Shown in pieces: positions 1-8,213 of a stretch of DNA of 64,000 bases. A program made the position numbers and the translations under genes. This DNA comes from Candidatus Scatomonas merdigallinarum (lineage in GTDB: Bacteria > Bacillota > Clostridia > Lachnospirales > Lachnospiraceae), in NCBI GenBank assembly GCA_018716305.1, contig DVKB01000034.1:62001-126000 (forward strand), given 5' to 3'. Numbering within the stretch: the first letter of the stretch is position 1; every line of letters starts with the position of its first letter. The notes beneath the pieces are model-generated. The model saw only the letters and a program-made list of their open reading frames with translations, was not told the DNA's origin and made no database searches.

Positions 1-416
1 AGCACAAACGGGTGCGGAGTATTTACCGGGCCGCGCTGATTATGAACCTCCTGATTATGGCCCTGGGAACCGTGATCTGCCTGGCGGTGCCGGAACATCT
101 CATGGGACTGTTTTCCGACAGCCCGGAGACTATTCGGGAGGGAGCTCTGGCCCTGCGGTTCATCTGCGCGGGCTTTGTTGTCTCCGCCGTGTCGGTTACT
201 GCCTCCGGCGCTCTGGAAGGCCTGGGAAAGGGCGCCGCCTCCCTGGTGATCTCCCTGTGCCGTTATGTAGCGGTAATTATTCCGGCGGCCTTCCTGCTCA
301 GCAGGTTTTTCGGAGCGGAGGGCGTGTGGAACGCATTCTGGGTAACAGAGGTTTTCTCGTCGGCCGCTGCCTGGGCCGTATACCGCCGAACGCTGAGAAA
401 AAACGGAGTTCTCTGA
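1..416 (+). CDS. MATE family multidrug efflux transporter, C-terminal part
   Basis: The reading frame is open from the left edge of the window, so the 5' part lies outside. The visible part, about 137 residues, is a string of hydrophobic segments (near MNLLIMALGTVICLAVPEH, FICAGFVVSAVSVTASG and the region around RYVAVIIPAAFLLS) and ends with the basic tail RRTLRKNGVL. The spacing and the motif SGALEGLGKG are those of the last three or four helices of MATE/NorM proteins, which exchange cations for drugs or metabolites in the cell membrane. The substrate cannot be told. The family call is by recognition of the C-terminal half only. Confidence 0.8.
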   Translation, partial: HKRVRSIYRAALIMNLLIMALGTVICLAVPEHLMGLFSDSPETIREGALALRFICAGFVVSAVSVTASGALEGLGKGAASLVISLCRYVAVIIPAAFLLSRFFGAEGVWNAFWVTEVFSSAAAWAVYRRTLRKNGVL

Positions 417-435
417 GGGTTTTTGAGATCTTCTG

Positions 436-464
436 TTGGAATCAGAGGCAAAATGCAGTATAAT
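436..464 (+). promoter_or_regulatory. Sigma-A type promoter of the DUF2284 gene
   Basis: TTGGAA (436-441), a 17-bp spacer and TATAAT (459-464). The -10 is perfect and the -35 is close to consensus. It lies inside any longer reading of the next gene, which supports the downstream GTG start at 496. Confidence 0.7.
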
Positions 465-495
465 AGCCGGGAGAACCCAGAAAGGAGTAAGGCAA

Positions 496-1035
496 GTGAC
501 AATCGGAGAAATCGAAGCTTTTATCACGCAGTTTCCTGTCTATCAGTATGCCTTTGTAAAGCCGGAAGAACTGGAGTTTAACGAGAGGGTGCGGATGATC
601 TGCAAAAAGGAATGCCCCAGGTACGGAACCTCCTGGTCCTGCCCGCCGGCGGTGGGAAAGGTGGACAGCTGCAAGGAGCTGTGCATGGGCTATACAGATA
701 TGCTTTTCTTTTCCTCTGTGGCGGATGTGGCGGATCTTATGGACATGGAAGAATCCCTGAAGACAAAAGCAGAGCATGAGAAAATGACGGGGATCATTGA
801 GCGAAAAATGAAGGAAAGCGGACTGGAGGTCTACACACTTTCCAGTGATTCCTGCGCGCTCTGCGGCAAATGCGCCTTTCCCAAGGCGCAATGCCGCCAT
901 CCGGACCAGATGCATCCCTGCATTGAGAGCCACGGCATTGTGGTGACCAATCTGGCGGAAAAGCTGAATATGGACTATTATATGGGAGAACATCTGCTTC
1001 TGTGGTTCTCCATGATCTTTTTCAGACAAGCATAA
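496..1035 (+). CDS. DUF2284 domain protein, cysteine-rich metal-binding
   Basis: 179 residues from a GTG at 496, chosen because AAAGGAG sits eight bases upstream and a promoter ends at 464; an in-frame ATG at 436 would be inside that promoter. The protein has clustered cysteines typical of DUF2284: CKKECPRYGTSWSCPP near residues 35-50, a CKELC pair, and CALCGKCAFPKAQCRHP in the second half. These could hold an Fe-S cluster or zinc. Members are common in anaerobic Clostridia and have no established biochemical role. It is a single-gene unit between a MATE transporter and sporulation genes. Confidence 0.8.
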   Translation: MTIGEIEAFITQFPVYQYAFVKPEELEFNERVRMICKKECPRYGTSWSCPPAVGKVDSCKELCMGYTDMLFFSSVADVADLMDMEESLKTKAEHEKMTGIIERKMKESGLEVYTLSSDSCALCGKCAFPKAQCRHPDQMHPCIESHGIVVTNLAEKLNMDYYMGEHLLLWFSMIFFRQA

Positions 1036-1058
1036 CCGCGGATTCGGGGGCATACAGT
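1030..1058 (+). promoter_or_regulatory. Candidate sigma-E/sigma-K sporulation promoter for yqfC-yqfD
   Basis: GCATAAC (1030-1036) and CATACAGT (1051-1058) are separated by 14 bp. This fits the mother-cell sigma pattern known from Bacillus (an ATA-containing -35 and CATACA-T at -10). It is 30 bp before yqfC. In Bacillus yqfD belongs to the sigma-E regulon, so the match is biologically sensible, but it is a pattern match by eye only. Confidence 0.5.
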
Positions 1059-1087
1059 GGACTAAGAACATTTCCGGAGCGCTGCCT

Positions 1088-1381
1088 ATGAAAAAAAGAA
1101 AAGCAGGGTCCGGGGCAGGAGTCATGGAAATCCTCCAGATTCCCCCGGATCTCGCGAAAAAAGACTGCATTCTTACCCTTTGCGGCCGCGGCGAACTTTA
1201 TATTGAGAATTACCGGAAAATCCTGGAGTACAAAGAGGACAGAATACGGATTCTCACCCGAAACGGACGGCTCAGCGTCGAAGGGGCAGACCTGGCCATC
1301 GCCAGTTATACCGGAGAAGAAATGTATGTGACAGGCAGGATCCGAAGTCTTGCCATAGACGGGGCCGGCAGGGAGGGGTGA
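1088..1381 (+). CDS. yqfC: YqfC/YabP family sporulation protein
   Basis: 97 residues, the usual length for YqfC. The body has the family pattern LTLCGRGELYIENYRKILEY followed by LSVEGADLAI and ITGxI-like VTGRIRSL. YqfC acts with YqfD in the mother cell during sporulation in Bacillus; its biochemical role is unknown. It is directly followed by yqfD (3-bp gap), and a candidate mother-cell sigma promoter lies just upstream, so the pair is probably co-transcribed. The gene is strong evidence that the organism belongs to a spore-forming lineage. Confidence 0.85.
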   Translation: MKKRKAGSGAGVMEILQIPPDLAKKDCILTLCGRGELYIENYRKILEYKEDRIRILTRNGRLSVEGADLAIASYTGEEMYVTGRIRSLAIDGAGREG

Positions 1382-1384
1382 AGG

Positions 1385-2605
1385 ATGGGGGGAGGGATGA
1401 ATTTCCTCAGAGGATATGTGCGCGTCCGCCTGCAAAGCAAAGAACCGGAGCGCTTCCTCAATCTCTGCGCGGCCAGAAGGATCTGTATCTGGGCGATTCT
1501 GCGCAGAGAGAATTTTTATGAACTGTGTCTTGGGGCGCGGGATTTTTTTCGCTTAAAGGAGATCGCTTTCAAGACCGGATCTCAGCTGAAAATTCTGGAA
1601 AAGCGCGGACTGCCTTTCTTTTTCCAAAGAAACAGGAAGAGAAAGGCTTTTTTTCTGGGCGGTTTCCTCTGTCTGTTCCTTCTGTTTCTTTTATCCCGGT
1701 ATATCTGGAACATTCATATTGAAGGAAATTATGCCAACAGTACCGGGACGGTTCTGGAATTTCTGGATTCCATAGGCGTACGCCACGGCATGGCGGCCAG
1801 CCAGGCAGACTGTCAGAAAATCGCCGCCGCCATCCGGGAGGAATTTTCCAATGTCACATGGGTATCCGCCCGGATCCGGGGGACACGGCTTCTGATCGAG
1901 ATCAAAGAAAATGTAGACGGATATCCGGTCCGGGAAGAAGAGCCGGACAGCGCCCTGGATCTGAGGGCACAGGAGGAGGGGATCGTTTACAGCATCCTGA
2001 CCCGCAGCGGCGTTCCCCTGGTGAAAGCGGGAGATGCCTGCAAGCCGGGAGATATTCTGGTCAGCGGGCAGATCCCCATTGCGGATGACAGCGGTACGGT
2101 GCTCAGATATGAACCGGTGCGGGCGGACGCGGATATTCTCATTCAGAGCAGGCTGTACTATTATCAGGAATTTTCCCTGAAGCATACCGTCCGCAGATAT
2201 CAGGAAAACACCAGAAAGGCGCCGTTTCTGGAAATTATGGGATGGCGCCTGGAGACAGGGAAAACATCGGATGAATCCTGTGATTACCTGGTAAGGGAAC
2301 ATCAGGTTTTCCTGACTGAAAATTTTGCCCTGCCTGTCCGCTACGGTACAGTGGAAATCCTGCCTTATGAAGAAACCACGGAGATTTACACGGAGCAGGA
2401 AGCAAAGGCGCTGGCAGAGAATCAACTGGAAGCGTATATGGAGGATCTGAAAAAATCGGGGGTAGAAATCCTGGAGAATCATGTTAAAATAGAAATGTCT
2501 GACACGGACTGCAGGGCGGCCGGATTTCTTACGGTTCTGTCTCCCTCCGTGGAGGAGGCGCCCTCAGAGGCGCCGGAAACTGAAACAGGAAAGGAAGAGA
2601 GCTGA
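1385..2605 (+). CDS. yqfD: Sporulation protein YqfD
   Basis: 406 residues. ATG 1385 is preferred over ATG 1397 because GGAGGGG lies at proper spacing before the first, while the purine run before 1397 is too close. There is an N-terminal cytoplasmic region of about 90 residues, one transmembrane helix near FFLGGFLCLFLLFLLSRYIW (about residues 88-107), then a large extracytoplasmic domain with the YqfD pattern GTRLLIEIKEN and PLVKAGDACKPGDILVSGQI. YqfD is a membrane protein of the mother-cell sporulation programme. Its stop is immediately followed by the phoH start, so housekeeping phoH-ybeY may be partly driven by the sporulation promoter. Confidence 0.9.
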   Translation: MGGGMNFLRGYVRVRLQSKEPERFLNLCAARRICIWAILRRENFYELCLGARDFFRLKEIAFKTGSQLKILEKRGLPFFFQRNRKRKAFFLGGFLCLFLLFLLSRYIWNIHIEGNYANSTGTVLEFLDSIGVRHGMAASQADCQKIAAAIREEFSNVTWVSARIRGTRLLIEIKENVDGYPVREEEPDSALDLRAQEEGIVYSILTRSGVPLVKAGDACKPGDILVSGQIPIADDSGTVLRYEPVRADADILIQSRLYYYQEFSLKHTVRRYQENTRKAPFLEIMGWRLETGKTSDESCDYLVREHQVFLTENFALPVRYGTVEILPYEETTEIYTEQEAKALAENQLEAYMEDLKKSGVEILENHVKIEMSDTDCRAAGFLTVLSPSVEEAPSEAPETETGKEES

Positions 2606-3631
2606 ATGAGTGCCGGCATCGTTGAAGAAAAAATGGAGCTTCCCGCAGAGCACGCGAAGAATGTATTCGGGAAATTCGATGAATATATAAAAAAAATAGA
2701 GCGCAGCCTGGGAGTTACCCTGGTATCCCGGGACGGCTCTTTAAGGATTCTTGGGCCGAAGCAGGCAGCGGGATGTGCCAGGAGATGCCTGGAACAGCTG
2801 CTGTCCCTCTCCGCGGGTGGAACAGAGATTACGGAACAGAATGTAAATTACTGCATCGCCCTGGCTATGGAGGAAAAAGAAGGAGCTTTGACAGAACTGG
2901 AGGGAGAGCTGATCTGCCATACCATGAACGGGCGGGCGGTAAAGCCGAAAACCCTGGGGCAGAAGCAGTACGTGGACGCCATCCGAGATAAAATGATTGT
3001 GTTCGGGGTAGGACCCGCGGGCACAGGAAAAACCTATCTGGCTATGGCTATGGCCATCACCGCTTTCCGCAATGACGAAGTGAGCAGGATCATTCTCACC
3101 CGCCCGGCCATTGAGGCGGGGGAAAAGCTGGGTTTTCTGCCCGGAGATCTCCAGAGCAAAGTGGACCCTTATCTGCGTCCCCTGTATGACGCTCTGTATC
3201 AGATCATGGGAGCGGAAAGTTTTCAGAAGAATATGGAGAAAGGGCTCATTGAGGTAGCTCCTCTGGCCTATATGAGGGGGCGTACCCTGGATAACGCTTA
3301 TATTATTTTGGACGAAGCTCAGAATACCACTCCCGCGCAGATGAAGATGTTTCTTACCAGAATCGGATTCGGCTCCAAGGTGGTGGTCACCGGAGACGCC
3401 TCGCAGAAAGATCTCCCCGCAGGGGCCCGCTCCGGCCTGGATGTGGCTATGCAGGTGCTGAAAAAAGTGGAGGGCATCGCTTTCTGTGAACTGACCAGCA
3501 AGGATGTGGTGCGGCATCCCCTGGTGCAGAAAATCGTACAGGCGTATGAAGTCTATGAGAAAAAAGCGGCCCGGACAGAAAAACAGGAAAACCGGGGAGG
3601 CCGCGGAAACCGGAGGGGAGACAGAAGATGA
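2606..3631 (+). CDS. phoH: PhoH-like ATPase
   Basis: 341 residues. A short KH-like N-terminal part (about 1-110) is followed by a P-loop ATPase domain: Walker A GPAGTGKT at residues 136-143, Walker B IILDEAQNTT, and the conserved VVTGDASQKDLP. PhoH/YbeZ is a cytoplasmic ATPase linked to RNA metabolism and ribosome maturation, and functions next to the endonuclease YbeY. The ATG abuts the yqfD stop and the 3' end overlaps ybeY by four bases (ATGA), so translation is probably coupled. In Bacillus the 7TM-HD gene pgpH lies between phoH and ybeY; it is missing here. Confidence 0.92.
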   Translation: MSAGIVEEKMELPAEHAKNVFGKFDEYIKKIERSLGVTLVSRDGSLRILGPKQAAGCARRCLEQLLSLSAGGTEITEQNVNYCIALAMEEKEGALTELEGELICHTMNGRAVKPKTLGQKQYVDAIRDKMIVFGVGPAGTGKTYLAMAMAITAFRNDEVSRIILTRPAIEAGEKLGFLPGDLQSKVDPYLRPLYDALYQIMGAESFQKNMEKGLIEVAPLAYMRGRTLDNAYIILDEAQNTTPAQMKMFLTRIGFGSKVVVTGDASQKDLPAGARSGLDVAMQVLKKVEGIAFCELTSKDVVRHPLVQKIVQAYEVYEKKAARTEKQENRGGRGNRRGDRR

Positions 3632-4140
3632 CACTGCAGACAGAAAATGAGCAGGAGCAGGAGCTGGGATTTGACTGGAAGGCTCTGGCGGAACAGGTGG
3701 CGAGGAAGGTTTTGGAAACCGAAAAATGTCCGTACGAATCGGAAATTTCCCTGACCCTTACAGACAACCGCGAGATCCGGCGGCTGAACCGGGAATTCCG
3801 GGGACTGGACAAGGCTACGGATGTGCTTTCCTTTCCATTGGTCAATTTCAGAAGCCCCGGGGACTACGGGATGCTGGAGGCGGAGGAAGCGGACTCTTTC
3901 AATCCGGAAAGCGGCGAACTGATGCTGGGCGACATCGTAATCTCTGTAGAGCGGGCTATGGAACAGGCTGCGGAATACGGCCACAGCCTGAAACGGGAAA
4001 TCGGGTTTCTGATCGCCCACAGTATGCTTCATCTCCTGGGATACGACCACATGGAACCTCAGGAGGCGGCTGTGATGGAACAAAAGCAGGAAGCGGTTCT
4101 GGAAGCCTTGGGCATCCGCAGGCCGCCCTATGGAGAGTAA
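3628..4140 (+). CDS. ybeY: Endoribonuclease YbeY, rRNA maturation factor
   Basis: 170 residues. The zinc-binding signature H131-xxx-H135-xxxxx-H141 is intact in HSMLHLLGYDHM, and the upstream ELMLGDIVISVERA motif is typical. YbeY is a metal-dependent single-strand endoribonuclease needed for 16S rRNA 3' maturation and ribosome quality control. It overlaps phoH by four bases, consistent with a phoH-ybeY unit. The usual downstream dgkA-cdd-era genes of Firmicutes are not present; a DUF3048 lipoprotein follows instead. Confidence 0.93.
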   Translation: MTLQTENEQEQELGFDWKALAEQVARKVLETEKCPYESEISLTLTDNREIRRLNREFRGLDKATDVLSFPLVNFRSPGDYGMLEAEEADSFNPESGELMLGDIVISVERAMEQAAEYGHSLKREIGFLIAHSMLHLLGYDHMEPQEAAVMEQKQEAVLEALGIRRPPYGE

Positions 4141-4158
4141 ATCGAAGGGGGATAATGC

Positions 4159-5286
4159 ATGACATGTAAAAAGATCCTGGTTTTCGCGGGGATGCTGGCC
4201 CTGTGTCTGGCCGGGCTCTCCGGCTGCAAAGATAAAAAAGAGGAAACCGCGGCGGAGCCCACGGCTGCTGTCACGGAAACACCCGCAAAGACACCTGCGC
4301 CAAAGCCTACCGCCGCTGTGACGGCCACCCCGGCAGAAGAGCCGGCGGATCTTCTGCCGGAGGGAATGGTGTACAGTTATCTTACCGGGGAACCGGTGCC
4401 GGAGGAAATCGGACGCCGGCGTCCGGCGGCTGTCATGATCAATAACATTGAAGCCTGTCTGCCCCACTGGGGCTTGAGCCACGCAGGGGTTTACTACGAG
4501 GCCCCTGTGGAAGGCGGCATCAGCCGCATTATGGCGATCTTTGAGGACTATGACAGCGTGGAACGGATCGGTTCTGTCAGAAGCTGCAGGAATTATTTTA
4601 TTTTTTACGCCTCCGGCTTTGAAGCGGTTTACGTCCATTACGGACAGTCCGCCTACGCGGCGCCCTATCTGGAACTTCCGGAGGTCAATAATTTAAGCGG
4701 CCTGGCGGGATACGGGGATCAGATTTTTTACCGCACTGCAGATCGGAATCCGCCCCATAACGCCTACATCAGCGGCCAGGGGATCCGGGAAGGCATTGAA
4801 ATCTGCGGATATTCGGATGCCTACTCCCAGGGCTATGAGGGACACTATAAGTTTGCCCCGACCGGTGAGCCGGAACTTCTGGAGGCGGGGCGGACGGCCA
4901 ATACGGTGATTCCCGGAGGATACGACTATAACGAACCGGTGTTTACCTACGATCCGGCCAGCGGCCTGTACTACCGCTCTCAGTTCGGAGAGCCCCACAT
5001 CGATGAGGAGACAGGAGAACAGCTGGCGGTGAAAAACATCCTGATCCAGAATTCCGCCTGGGATTATTACGAATCCGGCGGATACCTGAATATCCATCAG
5101 GACGCGCCGGGTTCCGGCCTCTATATTACCAACGGCAAAGCCATAGATGTAACCTGGCACAAAGAGGATCCCTGGGGCCCCACCTATTATTTGGACAGTG
5201 AAGGAAATGAGATTACCCTCAACGAGGGGAAAACCTGGGTGTTCATTGTTCTTGACACCTACGCGGACAGCACAGTAGTACAGTAG
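4159..5286 (+). CDS. DUF3048 domain lipoprotein (YerB-like)
   Basis: 375 residues with a lipoprotein signal peptide: a basic start, hydrophobic core and lipobox LSGC with acylated Cys23. Residues about 24-65 are a Pro/Ala/Thr-rich linker (repeated PTAAVT and TPA units) that probably spans the wall. The rest is the DUF3048 domain, with RRPAAVMINNIEACLPHWGL, the PVEGGISRIMAIFEDY region and YADSTVV at the end. Function is not established; Bacillus YerB is the known relative. It is anchored on the outer face of the cell membrane. Lipid processing would use the LspA encoded at 35361-35882. Confidence 0.88.
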   Translation: MTCKKILVFAGMLALCLAGLSGCKDKKEETAAEPTAAVTETPAKTPAPKPTAAVTATPAEEPADLLPEGMVYSYLTGEPVPEEIGRRRPAAVMINNIEACLPHWGLSHAGVYYEAPVEGGISRIMAIFEDYDSVERIGSVRSCRNYFIFYASGFEAVYVHYGQSAYAAPYLELPEVNNLSGLAGYGDQIFYRTADRNPPHNAYISGQGIREGIEICGYSDAYSQGYEGHYKFAPTGEPELLEAGRTANTVIPGGYDYNEPVFTYDPASGLYYRSQFGEPHIDEETGEQLAVKNILIQNSAWDYYESGGYLNIHQDAPGSGLYITNGKAIDVTWHKEDPWGPTYYLDSEGNEITLNEGKTWVFIVLDTYADSTVVQ

Positions 5287-5299
5287 TAAGGAGATAAGC

Positions 5300-6151
5300 A
5301 TGAACATCCGTGAGAAACTGAAAGATAAAAAAAGAATCGTGATCAAAATCGGCTCCTCCTCCCTGATGCATCCGGAGACAGGACGGCTGGATCTTATTAA
5401 ACTGGAGATCCTGGTACGGGAACTGGCGGATCTGAAAAATCAGGGGAAGGATGTTGTCCTGGTATCTTCCGGCGCGATTATGGTGGGCAGGAACACCCTT
5501 GGATTTCAGGAGCGTCCTCAGAAAACATCGGAGAAACAGGCCTGCGCCTCCGTGGGCCAGGCGAAGCTGATGATGATCTATCAGAAACTGTTTTCCGAGT
5601 ACAACCAGGTGTGCAGCCAGATCCTGATTACCAAAAACACCATGGTGGACAATCTGAACCGGAAGAATGCCCAGAATACCTTCAAGGAACTGCTCTCTTT
5701 AGGGGTGATTCCGGTGGTCAATGAAAACGATACGATTGCTACCTATGAGATTGAGTTCGGCGACAATGATACCCTGTCCGCGGTAGTGGCGGCCCTGATC
5801 AACGCGGATCTGCTGATCCTGCTGTCCGATATCGACGGCCTTTACACAGATGATCCCCACACCAATCCCCACGCCCGGTTTATCAGCCAGGTAGATCATC
5901 TGGACGGACATTTTATGAACATGGGGAAAGGGAGTACCGGAAGCAGCGTGGGAACCGGGGGCATGGCCACCAAACTCAGCGCTGCCCATGTGGCTACCGG
6001 AGCCGGCGCGGATATGATTATTGCCAACGGAAAAGATTTTCATGTGATCCACAAGATTATGTCCGGGCAGCCCTATGGAACTCTGTTCCTGGCCGACCCC
6101 AAAGATGAATTTTTCCTCATCGACTATCTGGCGGATCTGAAAGAGGAGTAA
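5300..6151 (+). CDS. proB: Glutamate 5-kinase, lacking the PUA domain
   Basis: 283 residues. Catalyses ATP-dependent phosphorylation of glutamate, the first step of proline synthesis. The amino-acid-kinase fold is clear: VIKIGSSSLMHP at the start, VLVSSGAIMVGRNTLG, VVNENDTIATYEIEFGDNDTL and the GTGGMATKLSAA motif. It ends soon after the kinase domain, so the C-terminal PUA domain of the longer (about 370-residue) enzymes is absent. SD AAGGAG precedes the ATG. proA lies two genes downstream, with a DUF896 gene and 5-FCL between them. Confidence 0.93.
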   Translation: MNIREKLKDKKRIVIKIGSSSLMHPETGRLDLIKLEILVRELADLKNQGKDVVLVSSGAIMVGRNTLGFQERPQKTSEKQACASVGQAKLMMIYQKLFSEYNQVCSQILITKNTMVDNLNRKNAQNTFKELLSLGVIPVVNENDTIATYEIEFGDNDTLSAVVAALINADLLILLSDIDGLYTDDPHTNPHARFISQVDHLDGHFMNMGKGSTGSSVGTGGMATKLSAAHVATGAGADMIIANGKDFHVIHKIMSGQPYGTLFLADPKDEFFLIDYLADLKEE

Positions 6152-6152
6152 A

Positions 6153-6365
6153 ATGGATATTAACAGAATCAATGAACTGGCGAGAAAAGCAAAAAAAGAG
6201 GGGCTGACCCCGGAGGAGAAGGCAGAGCAGGACCGGCTGCGCAGAGAATACATCGCCGCGGTCCGCATGAACCTGAAGACCCAGCTGGACAATATCAATA
6301 TTCAGGAACTGGACGGCTCCATCACCAATCTGGGAGAGAAATATGGAAACAAAAAAACACATTAG
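6153..6365 (+). CDS. DUF896 family protein (YnzC/YozC-like)
   Basis: 70 residues beginning one base after the proB stop, with the SD inside proB's last codons. The family signature INRINELARKAKKEGLTPEE followed by RREYIAAVR is intact. In Bacillus YnzC is a small helical-hairpin protein of the SOS-induced yneA-yneB-ynzC operon, of unknown function. Here it is not near the SOS genes but inside the proline operon, and its last 23 bases overlap the next gene. Confidence 0.88.
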   Translation: MDINRINELARKAKKEGLTPEEKAEQDRLRREYIAAVRMNLKTQLDNINIQELDGSITNLGEKYGNKKTH

Positions 6366-6900
6366 GCAGGAAATATTTGCCAGAAGAAAGGCAGCCCCGG
6401 AGGAACAGATCCGCAGGGACAGCCGGAAAATTTTTGAACTTGTGCGGGCGCTGCCGGAATACAGACAGGCCCGGTGCGTCTATGCCTACGTGGACTGCCG
6501 CCATGAGGTTATGACCCGGGAGTTTATCGAGGCAGTCTGGAGGGACGGCAAGCAGGCGGCGGTTCCCAAAGTAGAGGGAAAAGATATGGTTTTCTATTTC
6601 ATCGAAAGCTTTGAGGAACTGGAGAAAGGCTGCTATGGGATCCAGGAACCGGCTACCGGCCGCAGGGCTGAGGAGGAGAAGGCCCTGATGATTCTGCCGG
6701 GAGTGGCTTTTGACCGGGAACGGCATCGGGTGGGATACGGAGGAGGATTCTATGACCGCTATCTGAGTCAGCACAAACAGCATCCCACCGCGGCGGTAGC
6801 TTTTGAATTCCAGCTTATGGAGAAAGTCCCCGCGGAACCTACAGATATAGTGCCGGAGATACTTGTGACGGAGAAACAGGTCTACAGACAGGGAGGTTGA
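6343..6900 (+). CDS. 5-formyltetrahydrofolate cyclo-ligase
   Basis: 185 residues. Converts 5-formyl-THF to 5,10-methenyl-THF using ATP. Visible motifs: KKHIRQEIFARRKA at the N-terminus, the basic substrate region around VPKVEGKDM, and the C-terminal phosphate-binding signature DRERHRVGYGGGFYDRYL. It starts inside the DUF896 gene (23-bp overlap) and ends three bases before proA, so it is translated as part of the proB-proA operon. Folate recycling embedded between proline genes is a positional curiosity rather than an obvious pathway link. Confidence 0.92.
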   Translation: METKKHIRQEIFARRKAAPEEQIRRDSRKIFELVRALPEYRQARCVYAYVDCRHEVMTREFIEAVWRDGKQAAVPKVEGKDMVFYFIESFEELEKGCYGIQEPATGRRAEEEKALMILPGVAFDRERHRVGYGGGFYDRYLSQHKQHPTAAVAFEFQLMEKVPAEPTDIVPEILVTEKQVYRQGG

Positions 6901-6903
6901 GGT

Positions 6904-8148
6904 ATGGAATTACAGGAAATCGGCAAGAGAGCCAGGGATGCGGAGCCTTTGATGCGGAAGCTTGGCACCGCAAAAAAAAATCAGCTGCTGCTGGACTGCG
7001 CGAAGGCTCTGGAGGCAGGACAGGAGAAGATTCTGGCGGAAAACGCCAGGGATATGGAACGGGGCAGAGGGGGCGGCATGCGCCAGGCCATGCTGGACCG
7101 GCTGCTGCTGACCCCGGAGCGTATTGAGGGCATGGCGGAAGGGCTGCGGCAGCTGGCAGCCCTGGAGGATCCCATCGGAGAGGTGCTGGGAATGAAACGC
7201 CGGCCCAACGGTCTGCGCATCGGCCAGATGCGGGTTCCTCTGGGGGTCATCGGCATTATCTATGAAGCCAGACCCAATGTGACGGCGGACGCTTTCGGAC
7301 TCTGCTTTAAAACCGGAAACGCGGTGATCCTCAAAGGGGGCAGCGACGCTATCTGCTCCAACAAAGCGGTGGTGGACTGTATCCGGGAAACCCTCAGAAA
7401 GGGCGGAGTGACAGAAGACGCCATTCAGCTCATTGAGGACACCAGCCGTGAGACGGCCAGAGCCTTTATGAAGATGGACCGCTATGTGGATGTTCTTATT
7501 CCCCGGGGCGGGGCGGGACTGATCCGTTCCGTGGTGGAGAACAGCACGATCCCCGTCATAGAGACCGGAACCGGAAACTGCCACATCTATGTGGACGACA
7601 GCGCGGACATCCAGATGGCCATCGATATTATCTTCAACGCGAAGACCCAGCGCATCGGCGTCTGCAACGCCTGTGAATCCCTGGTGGTTCACGAGAAGAT
7701 CAAAGAGAAACTCCTGCCGGAGCTTTCCAGGCGTCTGGCGGAAAAGCATGTGGAGATGCGGGCGGACAGCCAGGCGCTTCCCCTGGTGGAGGGAGGAGTT
7801 CCCGCCACAGAGGAGGACTGGGGGAAGGAGTATCTGGACTATATTCTGTCGATCAAAACGGTTGCTTCCCTGGATGAAGCCATTGCCCACATTAACCGCT
7901 ACAATACCAAACACTCCGAGTCTATTATTACCTCCTGTTACCAGCATGCCATGCGGTTCCTGGAGGAAGTGGACGCGGCGGCAGTGTACGTCAATGCCTC
8001 CACCCGGTTTACGGATGGATTTGAATTCGGTTTTGGGGCGGAGATCGGCATCAGCACCCAGAAACTCCACGCCAGAGGCCCCATGGGGCTGCAGGCTCTG
8101 ACTACCACAAAATACATCATTTTCGGAGACGGACAGATCCGTCCCTGA
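6904..8148 (+). CDS. proA: Gamma-glutamyl phosphate reductase
   Basis: 414 residues, full length. Reduces glutamyl-5-phosphate to glutamate-5-semialdehyde with NADPH, the second proline step. The aldehyde-dehydrogenase fold shows [19 protein letters not shown], the glycine motif [11 protein letters not shown], the catalytic cysteine in [14 protein letters not shown], and the C-terminal [20 protein letters not shown]. It has a good SD (GGGAGG) three to eight bases upstream. It closes the proB-DUF896-5-FCL-proA operon. Confidence 0.95.
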   Translation: MELQEIGKRARDAEPLMRKLGTAKKNQLLLDCAKALEAGQEKILAENARDMERGRGGGMRQAMLDRLLLTPERIEGMAEGLRQLAALEDPIGEVLGMKRRPNGLRIGQMRVPLGVIGIIYEARPNVTADAFGLCFKTGNAVILKGGSDAICSNKAVVDCIRETLRKGGVTEDAIQLIEDTSRETARAFMKMDRYVDVLIPRGGAGLIRSVVENSTIPVIETGTGNCHIYVDDSADIQMAIDIIFNAKTQRIGVCNACESLVVHEKIKEKLLPELSRRLAEKHVEMRADSQALPLVEGGVPATEEDWGKEYLDYILSIKTVASLDEAIAHINRYNTKHSESIITSCYQHAMRFLEEVDAAAVYVNASTRFTDGFEFGFGAEIGISTQKLHARGPMGLQALTTTKYIIFGDGQIRP

Positions 8149-8213
8149 GAAGGCATACAGCGCTGGACAGGCGCATAGAATAGTACAAACGGAATTTAGG
8201 AGGAAACTGTTCT

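Noticed and set aside
8149-8213. A promoter for the M14 peptidase gene (TAGAAT at 8176-8181)
   Set aside because: No acceptable -35 at 16-18 bp; the gene may be read from the proline operon.
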